From NCBI GenBank assembly GCA_052400665.1, contig JBQTGK010000001.1: a stretch of DNA of 64,000 nucleotides; one strand, 5' to 3'. The stretch's first letter is position 1. Every line of letters starts with the position of its first letter. The position numbers and the translations under genes are program-made. The DNA comes from JBQTGK01 sp052400665. Its GTDB lineage: Bacteria; Bacteroidota; Bacteroidia; Bacteroidales; Marinifilaceae. The notes beneath the pieces were generated by a model. That model made no database searches and was not told the origin of the DNA. It saw nothing but the letters and a program-made list of their open reading frames with translations. Below, one piece after another: positions 63,434 to 64,000 of this stretch.

Positions 63434-64000
63434 TTATACAGTGTTGTGGTTAGTTTTTTTGTGTTTTAAGTGAAAATATAAACCAATACCAATTATGGTT
63501 AATATTTCTGCAGTTACCGATAAAATAGACCCCTCAAAACCAAATGCTCCACCATTTAATAAATTCCCTTCGTAAATTTTGAACTCAACAATTGAATACG
63601 TTTCTTGACCACTGACATTAAATCCTAGTAGTGATTGAAACAAATTCCAACTTAAATGCATGGCAATAGGAAACCACAAATTTCTAGTATAAATATATGA
63701 TAAACCAAGAACCAATCCCGCTAAAAATAGATCTAGCAGTGACAGTGTGCTAATGCTTGGATTAAAACTGTGCATTAAGGAAAAGATAATTGCTGATATA
63801 ACGAGAGCAACATATTTATTAATTGAGTCCATGAGGTTTCTCAAAATATATCCTCGAATAAGGATTTCTTCAACAATAGCAACAATCACATAAATGATTA
63901 TTAGAAAAATCAATTCTTTAATATCAAAATTGAATCTAATGAATTGTATTTCTTCCAATTGAACTAGGATAATGAATCCTAATATCATTATAACTAATCC
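63434..64000 (-). CDS. CPBP family intramembrane metalloprotease (5' end beyond the window)
   Basis: The frame is open to the right edge, with no stop before 64000, so the start probably lies outside (an internal Met is at 63986-63988). At least 5 membrane helices. The CPBP motifs are present: EEILIRGYILR (EExxxR), FSLMHSFNPS (HxxxxN-like) and MHLSWNLFQSL. Such proteases are linked to CAAX processing, bacteriocin immunity and stress response. The family is usually 220-300 residues, so about 40-100 residues are missing. Confidence 0.85.
   Translation of the reverse strand, partial: GLVIMILGFIILVQLEEIQFIRFNFDIKELIFLIIIYVIVAIVEEILIRGYILRNLMDSINKYVALVISAIIFSLMHSFNPSISTLSLLDLFLAGLVLGLSYIYTRNLWFPIAMHLSWNLFQSLLGFNVSGQETYSIVEFKIYEGNLLNGGAFGFEGSILSVTAEILTIIGIGLYFHLKHKKTNHNTV

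Overview
The window looks like chromosomal DNA of a marine or gut-type Bacteroidota, probably Marinilabiliales-like. The grounds are low GC, a SusC/SusD pair with a SusR-like AraC regulator, a Bacteroidetes-type tyrosine recombinase, DUF6266 and PepSY-like families, MKK-type lipoproteins and group II intron remnants of a Bacteroidetes kind. Species cannot be told from the sequence. Nearly everything reads on the minus strand.

Layout. (1) 1-11.2 kb: an integrative element with a type I restriction system (hsdM running off the left edge, a GIY-YIG gene, hsdR), then secreted and excisionase-like proteins, a block of unrecognised accessory genes, a tyrosine recombinase, and at 11.16-11.20 kb the 3' half of a tRNA-Pro(GGG) that is probably one att site. 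(2) 11.3-18.5 kb: accessory island with a broken DUF6266 gene, a tripartite HipBST-like toxin-antitoxin operon with three operator palindromes, a NERD nuclease-like protein, a methyltransferase-HIT fusion overlapping an HNH gene, and small orphans. (3) 18.6-35.3 kb: a polysaccharide utilisation locus (SusR-like regulator, SusC, SusD, clan GH-D-like hydrolase, GH97, sulfatase). It is bracketed by a truncated second copy of the 5.4-6.3 kb accessory block on the left and by a 3' remnant of the same integrase on the right, in the same order as in the first element. This suggests the PUL sits inside a decayed sister element. A GH63-type pseudogene marks one breakpoint. (4) 35.7-39.4 kb: NhaA antiporter, GH43-like enzyme, DUF2391 membrane protein.

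(5) 39.6-61.5 kb is the most unusual part. It is a run of one- or two-gene units, almost all on the minus strand, separated by imperfect palindromes of about 60-200 bp whose ends carry inverted TAAC/GTTA or CAAC/GTTG cores, reminiscent of integron attC sites. Several palindromes fall into sequence families that recur next to unrelated genes. Three units also have an almost identical repeat of about 350 bp just upstream of the start codon. Cargo includes an acetyltransferase, DUF1349, a pentapeptide-repeat membrane protein, a beta-lactamase-fold hydrolase, a STAND NTPase with TPRs, a hybrid histidine kinase, a Fic/Doc pair, a two-gene CBASS-like module (S-4TM effector plus CD-NTase) and a disrupted DUF4062 gene. 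A plus-strand two-component system with two PepSY-like proteins and a 12-copy 21-bp tandem repeat interrupt the run. No integron integrase is visible in the window.

(6) 61.5-64 kb: divergent LysR regulator and short-chain dehydrogenase, then a CPBP protease running off the right edge.

All calls come from reading motifs and repeats by eye. No alignments or searches were run.
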